Position numbers and translations under genes: made by a program
Shown: piece by piece, positions 35,189-48,127 of the stretch
Position numbering within the stretch: position 1 is the first letter of the stretch
Layout of the letters: every line of letters begins with the position of its first letter
Notes under the pieces: generated by a model
The model's input: only the letters and a program-made list of their open reading frames with translations
Told to the model about the DNA's origin: nothing
Database searches by the model: none
Source: Cladorrhinum sp. PSN259
Lineage: Eukaryota > Ascomycota > Sordariomycetes > Sordariales > Podosporaceae
Length of the DNA: 64,000 bases
Assembly (NCBI GenBank): GCA_033725935.1
Contig: MU867138.1
Coordinates: forward strand, 1-64,000
Reading direction: 5' to 3'

Positions 35189-38170
35189 TCATTGTCCACC
35201 CTTACGAGCTTTTTCTTGTGCTCTGGCTTCCCTTGCGGCACGCACTAATGGTGCCAGAGACGATAGGTCGACACACTGTTTCATAAATTCGTGCTGTTGT
35301 CATACAAGTCAGTAACATGCCACTGCATTTCACATCACCCCACCCTCATATAGGTAGGTAAGGTCGGAGGACTTACCCTCAACAGATCATGCGCGCTCGC
35401 CCTCTTCTCCGGATCAACCTTGAGAGCAAAATACAGGAAATCCCTAAAAACGGGACTCAGGTCCTGCTCGTTCTTGATTTGCGGGGTGCCGTTCGTAGCG
35501 ATCAACCACAACGCTCTCAATGGGCTTTCGGTCAAATACGGCGGCTCTCCTTCTATCATCTCGATGGCCATAATGCCCAAGCTCCATATGTCCACCTTTC
35601 GGCCGTATTCCTTGCGCGTAACCACCTCAGGCGCCATCCAATATGGAGTGCCTACCATGGTGGTACGCTTGTTTTGCGCTTCATTGATCGTTGCACAGAA
35701 CCCAAAATCGGCTAAAAAAAAACACCCCGTCAGCAAAAGATGAAAAAAGGGGAAAGACAGGAAGTCACAGTTACTTACTCAGTTTAATATTTCCCTCCAT
35801 ACTCAAGAGGATATTGTCACTCTTGATATCCCGATGAATCACCCCCTTAGAATGCAGGTGTTGCAACCCCCTCAGAGTCTCCCTGCAAACCGATGCGATC
35901 TGGCCCTCAGTCATGATATTGAAAGTCACGACATCCGTTAAACTGCCACCCTCCATAAACTCCATCACCACCCAGAGTTCCCCACCGCACAGGTAACTAT
36001 CAATGAAATTGACGATATTCGGATGCGAGCTTTCCTTCATGACAAGAATCTCGTTAATGATCAAGTCTTTCTTTGGCTGTTGCTCGAGATTCATCTGTTT
36101 GATGGCCACCAGCCGGTTGGTTCCCCTTTCGTGTCCCGTATACACGCCGCCCGAAGCGCCCTGGCCGATTTTAGTGAAGCCACGGTAAACATCTCTAGGG
36201 TCGCCCTCGGAACATATCCTCTTAAGCGCAACAACCACGTCTACCCCGTTATTGCTCTGTCGCGTGTTCCTATGCCGCGGCCTTGATGACCCGCCTTGTG
36301 GGACACCGGACGGTTGCTGCTGTGCTTGTTGTGGTACCCGACCAAGCGGGTGTTGCGAGGTTGGTGGTGTTGGTTGCTGTCTCTTGCTTGTTGCTCGCCC
36401 TAATTGACCCGCCATGGCTGCTTGAGCCTGTGCCATCGCCTGCTCCTGTTGCTGCTGCATCAGTTGTTGCTGATAGACAGCTGTCTGGTTGGGCGCCCCA
36501 ATAGAGGGCGCTGGTTGAGATGGCTGGAATGGGGATTGTCCGTTTGCTCGAGAGTTTGATCTCGATCGGAGCTCCTCCGGAAGCATTGGAACATTGTCCT
36601 TTGGTGGGAGATATGTAGGCGAAGCATCCTCTCCCAGAGGGGGCATACTGATCCCCGAGTCTTTTGTTGGATATGACGGCTGCGTCCTCGAACCGGCAGT
36701 TGGCGGCTTTGGCGCTGGCCGACTGGGCATTAGGTTTGCATCTTTGGCGGGGGGAACAGGGCCCTTTGGTACTGGAGGTGGAGCGCGCGGATTCTCGAAG
36801 CTGCCTTCGTGGGTGACGGCGGGAAACCTGGGGCTCGCCGGAGGGCTAATCAGTGGTGACATGGCGTTGTGGCCAAGCGGCAGCATGCCCGGGGAGGATG
36901 CAGTAGAGGTGGCGGAAGACGGCGCGTTGGCCGACAGGCCACGGAAATCTGTTGCCCTTGCATCGTGAAATTTCTCTAGCGATTGGTCTTCTTGGGGCCT
37001 CTCAGTCGTCTCTTTGTAGAATGTCAGGACATCAATGAGAATCTGCGGGTGCTCTCTGGTATCCTTCTCTGTAATGCCGTTCTCGTTGATCAACCGCTGC
37101 CACTCCTTGGGCAAGCCCTGTCAAACGGTCAGCACACTCAACATAGTGAAGCGGAGAAGAACATCACTGCGTACTGTAAACTGGCCAGTCGTGCTATCGT
37201 AGCCAACATGGGTAACATGGACGGGGTTCTCGGGCGCAGAAATCAGAGGCTTCTTTTGCGACCCTACTAGACTCGTCATGAAGCCCGAAAATCCAGACTT
37301 TTTTCTCAACATGCTAGGCATCTTGCTCTCCTTGGTTTCGTCCGAATGTCTCTTGCCCACGGGGCCACCGTCCGTCTTTGACGAGTTCGTCTTTTCGTTC
37401 ATGACGTGTGTTTCGGTCGCGGAAAAGCCTGAAGAATGTCGGAGGGGCGGAGGGGGTGAATGGCCCATTGCTCGTATCTTGTCTGCACTTGCGTGCAACA
37501 AGGGTGGCAGCGCAGCAGCTTTGTTGTTGTGATTGTTACTACTCCTGCTTGTGTTACTGGTGTTGTTATTGGCGTTGCTTCCAGAATTGGACGTAGGCGA
37601 TGTGGTGGGTGATTTGGTCGCCTCAATGCGATCGAGTATTGCTGTGCCGTCAAAGGGAGCGCCAATTAGCTCTTCTGAGGTCTTGGTGCTGAGGGGTCGG
37701 AGGGCGTCTGCCGGGTACCGCTGCGCGTTGTCGGCGCGGGGGTTGTGTGAGGCGTGGGAATGCGACCGAGACTGCGACTGCGACCGCGACAGCGCCGTAG
37801 AGTCGCCTGCGGGAAGCAACGGCGCAGTTTTCGACCGGTGCGCTGGAGAGAGGGTCGAGGGAGAAAAGGTCGAGGGAGAAAAGGTCGACGACGGTGTGGT
37901 AGCGGAGAAGCGTGGCGACAAGGCTGCTGTGGTCGCGGTGGTTGACGCGTTTGTTAGTCGGTAAGAAAGGGTATCGTTGCCGCCGGGGGACGGTGCTGCG
38001 TGTGAGTATGAGTGAGCGCTGCTTGGGGCCCGCTTCAAGCTGGTCGAGCTTCGTTTGCTCCCTAGAGATTGGGCGTCAACAGAATGGTGATGGTGGGCCG
38101 GCGGGGGCTTCTTGGTGAGCCTGCGACGATGTGAATTGCCGTTGAGGGAAGAAATCTTAGGACTCTCCAT
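35189..38170 (-). CDS. STE20: PAK-family kinase Ste20, 924 aa
   Basis: Cdc42-activated Ser/Thr kinase controlling polarity and MAPK signalling. Exons are 38170-37175, 37117-35779, 35711-35377 and 35293-35189, with introns of 57, 67 and 83 bp in phase. The first 310 residues are low complexity (Ser, Thr, Asn, His). The CRIB/p21-binding motif (about 311-345) spans intron 1: ISAPENPVHVTHVGYD then GQFT-GLPKEW. A Gln/Pro-rich linker follows. The kinase domain (about 638-890) has GQGASGGVY, AIKQMNL, HRDIKSDN, TDFGFCA spanning intron 2, GTPYWMAPEV and DIWSLGI. The short last exon ends in SSLAPLVRAAREA, the G-beta-binding motif typical of Ste20. The absence of a PH domain argues against Cla4. Confidence 0.95.
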
Positions 38171-41100
38171 TGCAGAGCAGGGCAGTCAAGAGGGGGGGGG
38201 GGGGGGGGGGGTGACGGGAGACGGCAAGTATTCATAAAACACCAGATATGTTTTTTTTTTCAGAGTGATGGGTAATATGAGGAGAGAAAAATAACATGGT
38301 TGGACATACGTCGTTCGGAGCTGGGTAAGCGGGTGCCGTACCGTAGGCAGGTGGTGAAAAAGCGATCCTCCTGTAAGTAGGGTAATGTAGCAATACAGTA
38401 GTATTGATTGAAGCAGTGGCACGGGTCGAGGGTAACAGTACGCAGTAAGGTAGAATGCCAAATTGCGGTTTGGCCGCTCCCCGTCTTGCTGGCTTCTCTT
38501 GACGATGCTGCTGCTGCTGCCCTTCGGGGTCCCGTCAAGACAACAGGTAATAGGTTGGCTCCAGTCTGATGGATATCACTTTCTCAGTTCACACTGGCCA
38601 TTGATGGTGGCATTAGGGCGCTGGGGCATTGCGGGGGGCCCGCGCGACTGACAGGACTGGCCCGCTGGGTAAAATCGCTGCTAAGGCACTGCCGGACACA
38701 GTGCGAGATGTCTGCGACCCTCCAGCGGCAAAGGAGATGCTCGGAACATTGGAACACCACCAAGACCTACCAAACGGAGAGGGGTGGGTGGATGGATGGG
38801 TGAGGGGCAAGGACCGGGGGTTAATTGGGGACGGACGGACAACCCCAGACTGGGCCACCGTTTTGGATCGACGCTTTCTTTTTTTCCTTCTTTTCTTTGA
38901 TAGGTGATAGTTAGCAGTCACCTCAGTCACCAGAGACGGGCGCGACAATGCTGTCACACTATCGTCTGTTACTGGTCAATCGTTCAATAGACAGGTGGTG
39001 CATCGAATGACCCCCTGGTCACTCCCAAAAGATACCTTGCAGCATACTATGTACAGTTCGGATGGAAGCTTGTGATTGTCATGATGGAAAGAACTGTGAT
39101 GAGAGAGCCAGCGCGCTGCCTGTCCATTCGGCCCGTGCTTGCATGAGATTTAAAATGTAAGGATGATTGACTTGCAGCAAACAGGCCCTTCTGTTGCGGA
39201 GCGAGGCGCATTGCTGTCCCGACTCTGAGCCGGACTAAAAAAGCGTGTGGCCCCACCCGATGACGGCTGCCACCCTCTTTTCTCCCATGCAGCAAACAGG
39301 AACTCAATTCCCACAGTGTGAAAACTTTGTGAAGGAGGGGGGAGGGGGCGCTTGTAAACTTTGGTATGCCGCCCCCCGAAGCGCCGGAGATGTGGGATGA
39401 GACGATGCATACGCACATACAAGAGTAAAATCGCTAGTATTTTTGCAGTGTCTTGGAGCATGTCAATTTCGTGCATCCAACGAAAGGGAGGGCGCAACGA
39501 GGTGATCAACATCCAAAGCAGTGGGCTGTTGTCTTCGTGTCTGAACCCCACCACTGACGCCGTTTCCTGGGCCACGGAAGCGGGAGCGGGGCATTCCAAT
39601 GGCCTGGCCTGGCCAGGTTTTCTCGCCGAGTCCTGCACCATTGGCGAGTTTGATACATTTGATTGAATGATGGCACAAAAAGACCTGCATTTTCCAAGAA
39701 AAGACATTTTATTCCTGAAATAATGCCGGTTCCTGGCTATGCGAGTGTCTCCATTGGTTCGTCCCATCAAGAAAACGCTCAGATGTTAACCACAGATGCA
39801 GGTGCGGATCGCTGGGTCGCTGCTGGGGGTCGCCGGGGACGGGAAACCTACCCTTCCTAGGTAACCGAGAGCAAGAAAAGGAGAAGAATCGCATGCGATA
39901 TCGAAAACGACCGAAGCGAATACTTCCTCGGGGGTGCGAGAATTACTGCCAACCCTGACGTAGTCGCAAATACGAAGAGCCTTCAGATTCGCAGCTAGGT
40001 ACTCATACCTTACACATAGCCCCTGGTCAGCATTTCACGGATATGTACTTTTGACATAGACAGGGCTGTCCCAAATTTCGGTTTGTAAAATCACGTTTGA
40101 GGCTCTAGCAGTCAGGATAGGGAGATAGGTATCTGAAGCGAAGGAGGCGTAAAGAAATAAAACAACTGCATGGTCCGTCGATATTAGGGACGCCAAACAG
40201 CACAAAGACAGACCTTCCACCAAGGCCGTTCCACGATGCAACTCGCGCCATCTTCGCCAACCCCTCGGTGTCGCGCTGGATAAGTTCGTCATTCGACATT
40301 CGCCATTCGCTGCAGTAGCCGTCGTCAACCGTTGTTAGTCAACATCGAGTTGCAACAACTCGTTAGCTCACGGCGATCCTATTTCCTAATTTCAGTTAAA
40401 AAGGCCCTAGCCCCGAAAATAACGCCTTTGGGTTCTCTTTGTGGCACTCATCCCAACTTACCACTTCATATCCGAGAATCGTCTCGCATCTGTTGAGCTC
40501 ATTTCTGACATGCAGGTCTCTGCTGCTGCTGTGTGACTGTCCGTGGCTTGTGGCTTAGCTTGCACCGTTGCGTCTGCAGGTCAAAAAGGAGGCCGGTGCC
40601 ATTGGTAGGAGAAGAAAAGATCACAAACTAATGGGGTTTCTCTTTTAAACAGATTTTGGACCTATCATTGTTTGTTCTTTCATCTCGCACAATGCACTCT
40701 GGCTCGTGTATCACAGGAAATCCCTCTGAGTGGTTACCCAGGAACCAATACACCAAACGCCTCTTTCTCAACAGACTCCCATCGTGGCCATTCTAGAAGA
40801 GACACGAGGCCACTTCTTGTCGACCAGGGGTGGTTGCTCATGTATTGCAACCCACAAGCTGATGCACTTCTCGGACCAGTGTCAGACCCCAATCCCCAAT
40901 CCCCAGTCTTCAATTTCCAACTCCCAATAGTCTGTCAACGGCAATGTGAAGAGACTTATGCAGCGAGCCTTTCTTTCGCCCCAGTCTTCGTCACCCTGCA
41001 GCGGGAGGGATAGGATCGAGCCGGTGTGTGCAAGGAATACATCACCTCGGCTGTAATGTATGTACACCGTCCTTCCAGAACATTGCCAGAACCCAACGGA

Positions 41101-44100
41101 ACATCTGGGACAGGGAAACGGACAGCTGCACGCTGCAGGACGGAAGAAAACAACTGGTCCTCCTGCATGATGATCATGTAAAAAGAAAAAGGGTGAGAAC
41201 CGGGAAGAAGGTGTGATAGTGCATTTTCTTTATTCGTCCACGGGGATGGAAGTGCCTACCATCGTGAACTGATCGTTCTCATTCATGACAAAACTACTAT
41301 TTTCTGAAGTCTGCGCTCGGGTATACAATCCAAGCATATGCACTGTACCTGCACAGGCCTGGTTCCATTTACACAAGGATTCAGGTCATATCAACAGCAA
41401 AGTCTCGCGGCAGTGTTGTTACCCCTCGTAACACCCACCCCACGATGTGGTCTTGATCTAGCAATGAACCAGATTATGCCTCAGCCTGCTTCAGTGTCTT
41501 AGATGCTGCATCTCAAGGAAAGAACCGGGTGGTAGTTGGTAACCGTGGCGCTTCCTGGGCTGATCAGTCCAGTCGGCACATGTTCGCTGTCCCTAGTCAG
41601 AAACAGAATCATCATCCCATGTCTAATGAAACACAATACACAACCAATTACAACCAATTACCACCAAACATGGCCCGGTGTAGGCCATCGAGAGATACAT
41701 CAAAGTTGTTTGCGTGGCCAGGAATACACTACAGGACAATAAGAGTGTAATAACAGGATTGCACATAATTATTCACCAGATAACGGTCAAACAGATGCTG
41801 CACCCGTACCCAGTTTATGAGCACACAGCATGCGCCACTTTTCTCAGGCCCTCCTCGACCTGCCTTTTGCAGAGCAATAAGACGGCAAGAAGTGGAGAAT
41901 GGGGCATTACTTCACACAGCGTTCGGGAGGCGAACGGGATGTTGCATGTCTTAGGATATGTTACTCTTCCAGAGTGGTTGGGGTACAAGAGAAGCTTCAT
42001 CTGCTTCCCTTCTCAAGGTAAAGACCTGGTACTTGTCATCCCTCCCGTCTTGTGCCTTCTTTCCATCTCGAGCTTAATCACTCTGTAGCCTCTTCTCTCA
42101 CATAACAGAATGATATGGTAATTATCTTCCAGTAGTTTTGATATCCCAGAAGCACTCCTCAACTTTCATTTCTTCTTGATTTCTATTATTTATCTCCCGC
42201 CCCTTTCATTCATCGACATGACTGCCATCTGGCCACCTACTCAGTGTTAACTTTAACAGGAGAACAACCTTGACTCATGAAATTAACAGTCATAACAGTG
42301 GTGACTAGTCTTGGACATCATATTCCAGACATGATACAGAGTGGATAGTGTCCATATCGCCAGCCATATGTTCAAAACCCTAGAATTTCCAACACCGAAC
42401 TCATTGTATCGATACTCAAATACAACCAGCAGCGTTCCTTTCTACTAACCATCTCCGCCTCTGCCACCACAATAGGCACCGGGTTTCGTGAGCGCGGAGT
42501 GTCCCAGTTCTTTTCACCAAAATGGTGAACCTTTTTTCATACCTATCGATGACCTCACACATGTACTCTCTCAGTCTCTCACTCTCTCACAAAATAAATA
42601 TGTGTAAATGAGTTGCCCTCCAGCACTGGCAGTGTCGACCATATGTGCGGCCGAATATCAAAAGTATGGAAGAATGGGTCAGTATGATAAATAACATCAT
42701 GCGGATTAATTCAGTGAGCGTGTTCTATGCAGCCTCAGCAACTGGGAAAGAGAACTCTCGTCTGCTTGTACCGACGTGCTGCGAGTCTCACGGCAGCAGG
42801 CACCGGGCTTTCCTGAGATATTGCACTCACGACTGGGCCTCTCGACCTCGCTCGACAATCATTGGGTAATCTACAGAATAGAGAAGAAAGGACAGATTAA
42901 ATAAATAGAAGAAAAACAGACGATAGGCCACTGGCCTCATTGCAAATACAAGTTATACTCAATATCATTCTTGAAGGAGGTTTTTACGTATAAGGGTTGG
43001 GGCTCGGGAGCTGGTGAAGGCGTCAGAGACGTGATTTAAACCAGCCCGAAACCAGAGAACAAAGTCCATAAACAATGAGATTATCAAAAGACAACTGATT
43101 TTCAAGTGACTGACGAAATACCCTAAGGGTTTTTCCCTTGTCGTAGTCAAATATAGATCCTAGTTGCGGCAGAACCGGATTGAACCTAAGCAGGCTGCGT
43201 CGATGCACGTGAAGCCTCAATATTGGGGACAGCAAGGTTGTGGTGATTGGTATTTCCCTGCTGAGAGCACGGGCAGTCTGTTAGCGCAAGCCATATCCTC
43301 GCATATGAAACAGTAACAAATGGTGTGATGTGTTCAACTCTGGCTTCTTCTTCTCCTTTTGCCACTGTTCTGGAACCACCTAGTCTAACTTGTGCTCTCA
43401 CAGCTCGGTCCACTTTTTTGTCGATAGTTTCTGTTGAGTGACAGCTGCAAATTGCCGGCGGAGCATACTCTGACAGACATGACAGGACCGGCAAAACTTA
43501 ACATCTGCCAGCAAAGCCTCGAATTGCGGGGCATCTGTGGCTTGATAACGACTGCTGGCACTGTTCCTTCCCATGGGTTACCCATTTTGGCAGGGACGGC
43601 CCCTGACAACTTTTTTTTTTGGTGAAGCTCCATCCATTCAGTGAGAGGTGTCAAAGTCCACTTCGCTCCTGACACCCGACAGTCGCAGCCCCATTTCCGA
43701 GCAACTTCACTCCGCTGCCTGCTGTCTGGCCTTTTCTCTGTGCTGCTCCCACCGGGCCCTGATAACTACTCTCGCCATTCCCCCCGTCCTCGACAATCGC
43801 AAACCTCGCACACTGCGCCAATTCCTTGTGCGCGCACGATGCTGATGCTCTGAACGCCCCCTCGATCGCTGTGCAGTCGTTTTCTTCTTTTCCGAGCTTC
43901 CTTCTCGATACAATCATCACCACCATCATCTTCTAATTTCTTGCTTCTTCCTGCTATCATTCAAGTGGTGAGTCTATACCTCTCCTCTCCCCCGCAGCAC
44001 CGTCACTTCTTACAAGCGCCCATGCAATCATCCAGATTAGACTTGTCAACTAACTTTTGTGGCATAGCAAAGGTATCAGGTAGATTTAAGCCCAAGCCGA

Positions 44101-44205
44101 AATCGTGATCGGTTCACTCCGCCTGAATTCCAGCTTCCCTCATATACTTCACAACCCTTTGGGTCGTAGATTTACACACACACCGGAATCCTTCTCTTTG
44201 CCATC
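38171..44205. other. 6-kb stretch with no recognisable gene
   Basis: Contains a G20 homopolymer at about 38192-38211, just upstream of STE20, and the SCP160 promoter at the right end. Open frames up to 206 codons (39150-39770 minus) lack motifs, start on non-ATG codons or overlap frames on the other strand. A short imperfect tandem AACCAATTAC unit lies near 41641-41662. Confidence 0.5.
43968..44067 (+). other. Candidate 5' UTR intron of SCP160
   Basis: GTGAGT donor at 43968, a CAACTAAC branch site near 44047 and a GGCATAG acceptor ending at 44067. It lies about 140 bp before the SCP160 ATG, in a leader that begins with CT-rich sequence. Confidence 0.45.
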
Positions 44206-47200
44206 ATGGCCGATAATACTACCGTCGAGCAATCAGCTGCGAGCCAGCTTTTGCAACAACACAGTCAACAAAATGCCGAGCACGCTGTTCCGCATGCTGT
44301 AACGGTTGAGGAGGTTGTGGACGAGGAGCTCCCCAAGCCCGCTGCTGCTGAATCGTCTACAGAGGCACCTGCCTCGAAACTAAAAGCCAACCAGGCGCCT
44401 AACCTGTCAACTGAGGTTTTCCCTGAACTCGGTGCTGTCCCTGCGCCTAACAGAGGCGTTGCTGGCTTTTGGGCTGTCCGCCAGGGTGTGAATGGTAAGG
44501 CGAATGGTGCCAGCCCGACCAATGGAACTCCCGCGGCTTCCGCGCCGTCCTCCGCGCCCCAGTCTGGCGTGAGCACCCCTACGGCTTCCGCTGTTAAAGG
44601 CGTCCCGAGCCTCTCGATTCCCGGCCGGAACGTCGAGTACACGCTTCTTGAGCCTCAGCACGTGCTTCCCCGCGCTCAGCTGAAGCGCCCACTTCCAGAT
44701 ATTGCCAAGGACTTCAACCGTAGGTCGCGGGCGCCCATCAAGGTTATTTCCCTCCCTGATGGCAAGGTTAGGGTCGAGGCTACTGGTACACAAGAGATTG
44801 CGACCCAGGCATTGAAGGATTTCATCAACCAGATCGGCACCAAGCTTTCAATCAAGGTGTCTATCCCCCGGTCCGCGAGGGCTCATATCATTGGCAAGGG
44901 CGGCTCTACGATCAAGTCCTTGCAAGAGAAGACTGGCGCCAGAATTCAGATGCCCAAAGTCGACGACTTGCAAGCTCCTGTTGACGAGGATGATGACAGC
45001 TCGATTGATGTTTTTATCGAGGGCAATGCTCAGCAGGCCGCCGCCGCTCGGAATGCCGTTCTCAAGATTGCTGGCGAACGCGCCGGTAACGTCAATACAA
45101 AGGTCAAGGGGATTCCCGCCGAGTTCTACCCTTTCATTGCCAAGAACGGCTTGATCAGCAGCTTGCAGCACGACAAGGGCGTTCAGGTCCAGGTTCCCAC
45201 CTACCAGGCCTGGTCGGCGCAACCTCCTACTGCACCTGCTCCCGGACAACGCCCCATCTTTCACCCAGCTGCTGACAACTTCATTCAACTGGTCGGCGAC
45301 CGCGATGCCGTCAAGACTGCGCGCGAGGAGATCGAGAGACGGGCTCAGCAGCTCCGTGAACAGCTTCAGATTGAACAATTCCCTGTTAACCGTGGCCGCC
45401 ATCAATTCATCATTGGCGAGCGCGGTATCCCTCTCGACCAGTTCTTCGATGATACCGGATGCACCATTGTCATGCCCACTGACGAGGAAGATGATCTCGT
45501 TACAATCATCGGTCCGGCTGACAACGTCCAGACTGCCGCGGAGAGAGCAATGGATCTTGCGATGAACATGCAGAGCTCTAACATTGATCTCTCCCGCTTC
45601 TATCGCCAAGCCCCTGGCGGTGCAGCTGCTCACGCTCGCAACGTCACCCGCTACCTGAGGGAGAGGAAGGAGATTGAGCGTCTGGAGAAGCTACACAATG
45701 TCCATTTCAACACTCCCTTCTCCAGTGAAGGTGCTCTTCCCTGGGAGCTCTACGCTCGTGATGGCAAGAATGCTATTCGTGCTCAATCAGAAATCAAGGG
45801 CCTTGCAGATGCTCATCCTCCCTCTCGCATCGCAGCCGTTGCCGTTGACCCCTTCTTCCATTCGTACATTCAAAAGGAGGTCAGACCTCGTGTGAGACAG
45901 GATTATGGTGTCCACGTTGTAATTCCTAGGGACACCGAGACTAGTGCCCCTGTTCTCTTTGTCTACGAGGGCCGAGCCGCCAGCCCCGATTCGTACGAGG
46001 TTCCTCGCAGCCAGCCTAGCCAAGCCGAACTTGTTGAGATGCAGAAGTGGCTCCGCGAAGCGCAAGCCCATCTTGAGGGCCTCATCAGCCAGCAGGAGGA
46101 CATTACATCGACCACCCTAGAAGTGCCTCACAAATACCATGAGAAGCTCCGCAAGTTTATCAAGAAGGAGCAGGAGAATAGGGCCGCTAACCAGATTCCT
46201 ACGCGTGTCTCCAACATTGGTACCTCGATCATAATTCGCGGTCCTGCCTCTGCTGTTCAGAACCTGGCTGCCAAGTGCGAGGCGTTCGTCGAGCAGGAGA
46301 AGGAAGAAGACAAAGAACGCGGTTTCACTCTGGAGTTCGACTTCCCGCAAAAGTTCGCCAATCACTTGATTGGCAAGGGCGGAAGCAACATCCGGGATTT
46401 GCGCGATAAATTCGATGTTGATATCCAAGTCAACGACGGCAAGGTTCTTCTTAAGGGCCCAAAGGCCAAAGCTGAAGCTGCCAAGACTCATATCAGCGCT
46501 CTGGGCCGCCAGCTGCAGGATGAGGCCACTCACATCCTCAAGATCGATCCCAAGTTCCATCGCGAGCTCATCGGTGCCCAGGGCGCCCAGATCAATAGAT
46601 TGCAGACCCGCTACAAGGTTATCATCAACTTTCCTCGCACTGCCAAGCCTGGCAAGGACGACGAGTCTGTTGCTGAGTCGGCCAGCGATGCTGGAAAGCC
46701 CCGCCGCCAGCAGGCTGCTGATGAGGTTCTTGTGAGAGGCCCTAAGCGCGGCGCCGATGAGGCCCGTGATGAGATCTTGTCTTTGCTCCAATACCTCAAG
46801 GATCACTCATTCTCTGCCACCATCACCGTTCAGCAGAAGCAGTTGCCTTCCCTCATCGGATCTGGTGGTGCGGTCCTGGAGCAGCTTCGCCAGCAAACCG
46901 GGGCCAGAATTGACATCCCCAAGGAGTCTGGTGAGACTCAGGTCGAGATCCAAATCAAGGGCACCAAGACGCAAGTTGCGGAGGCTAAGAAGCTCCTAGA
47001 GGAGAAGAAGGCTGTCTTCGATGACACTGTCGTCAAGACTATTGACGTTGACAGAAAGTACCACAAGGCCCTTATTGGTACTGGAGGTAAGTTACTGAAC
47101 TCTCTACGATTGTCGTATAGAATGTTAGCTGACGATATTAGGTGCCAACCTCCGTGACATCGTCATCAAGGCCGGCGGTTCTGACGATAGACGCGAGCTT

Positions 47201-48127
47201 GCTCGCGCCATCCAATTCCCCAAGCAGGACACCGACGGAAGTACCATCAAGGTTGAAGGCCGCTCTCAAGTCGTTGATAAGATCATTTCTCAAATCCAGG
47301 CCATTGTGGCCGAACGTGAGAGTCAAGTCACCGAGGTTGTTGAAGTGCCCGTCGAGAAGCACCGCTCTCTGATCGGCCGTGGTGGCGACGTCAAACGCGG
47401 TCTTGAAGCTCAGTTCAAGGTTTCCATCGACATTCCTCGCCAAGGCAGTGGCCATACAGGAGTCAAGATCGTTGGCCAGTCTGCCGATGTCGAGAAGGCC
47501 AAGGCTCACCTTGAGGAGTTGATCAAGGACCAGCCAGGAGAAACTATTCAAATCCCGCGCGCTCTACACCACGCCGTTTCGAGCAATGGGCAGATTTTCC
47601 GGCGGCTGAGAAGCGACTTTCATGTCTCGGTTGATCACGCTGGACACACCATTCCGCCCCGGCCTGCCGCCCCCACAAATGCACGGGCCGACGGCGGTGC
47701 CCTTCCTCTGATCACCGACGATGAGGATAAGGTTGCAGACGCCCATTCGTGGAGGGTCGTGGTCAACGAATCGACTGATGAGGGTGATATTCCTTGGGTC
47801 ATCCGCGGCTCGCCCGAGAACATTGAGAAGGCCAAGAAGGCGATCGAAACTGCTCTTGAGCAGGCAAAGAAGCAGGACGCCACCGGATACCTCATCCTTC
47901 CCGACCCCAAGACTTACCGCTATGTCATTGGCCAGGGTGGCAGCAAGGTCAACACCATCCGGAAACAGAGTGGCTGCAGAATTACGGTCCCTCGTGACCA
48001 GGCCAAGGATGAGGCCATTGAGATTGTCGGCAGCAAGGAGGGTGTTGAGAAAGCCAAGGAGCTCATTCTTGCTGCTGTTCAGGAGGGTATCAACAACAGA
48101 CCTCAGAGGGAAGAGCGTGAATTCTAA
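44206..48127 (+). CDS. SCP160: Multi-KH RNA-binding protein Scp160/vigilin, 1288 aa
   Basis: Ribosome- and ER-associated RNA-binding protein of the vigilin family. Exons are 44206-47086 and 47142-48127; the 55-bp intron falls inside a KH loop and restores ALIGTGGANLRDIV. About twelve KH-like repeats follow a disordered N terminus of roughly 150 residues. At least eight have a visible GxxG loop (GKGG, GERG, GKGG, GAQG, GSGG, GTGG, GRGG, GQGG, in that order). The others have degenerate loops (for example IAKNGLISSL and AVSSNGQIF), as is usual in Scp160, where several repeats no longer bind RNA by the canonical loop. The protein ends in a charged tail shortly after the last repeat. The length matches yeast Scp160 (about 1220). 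Confidence 0.95.

Noticed and set aside
39150..39770. 206-codon open frame on the minus strand
   Set aside because: Opens with a TTG codon, has no motif, unusual composition, and overlaps another open frame on the plus strand.
46000..46810. Antisense open frames of 200+ codons within SCP160
   Set aside because: Shadows of the well-supported KH protein on the other strand.
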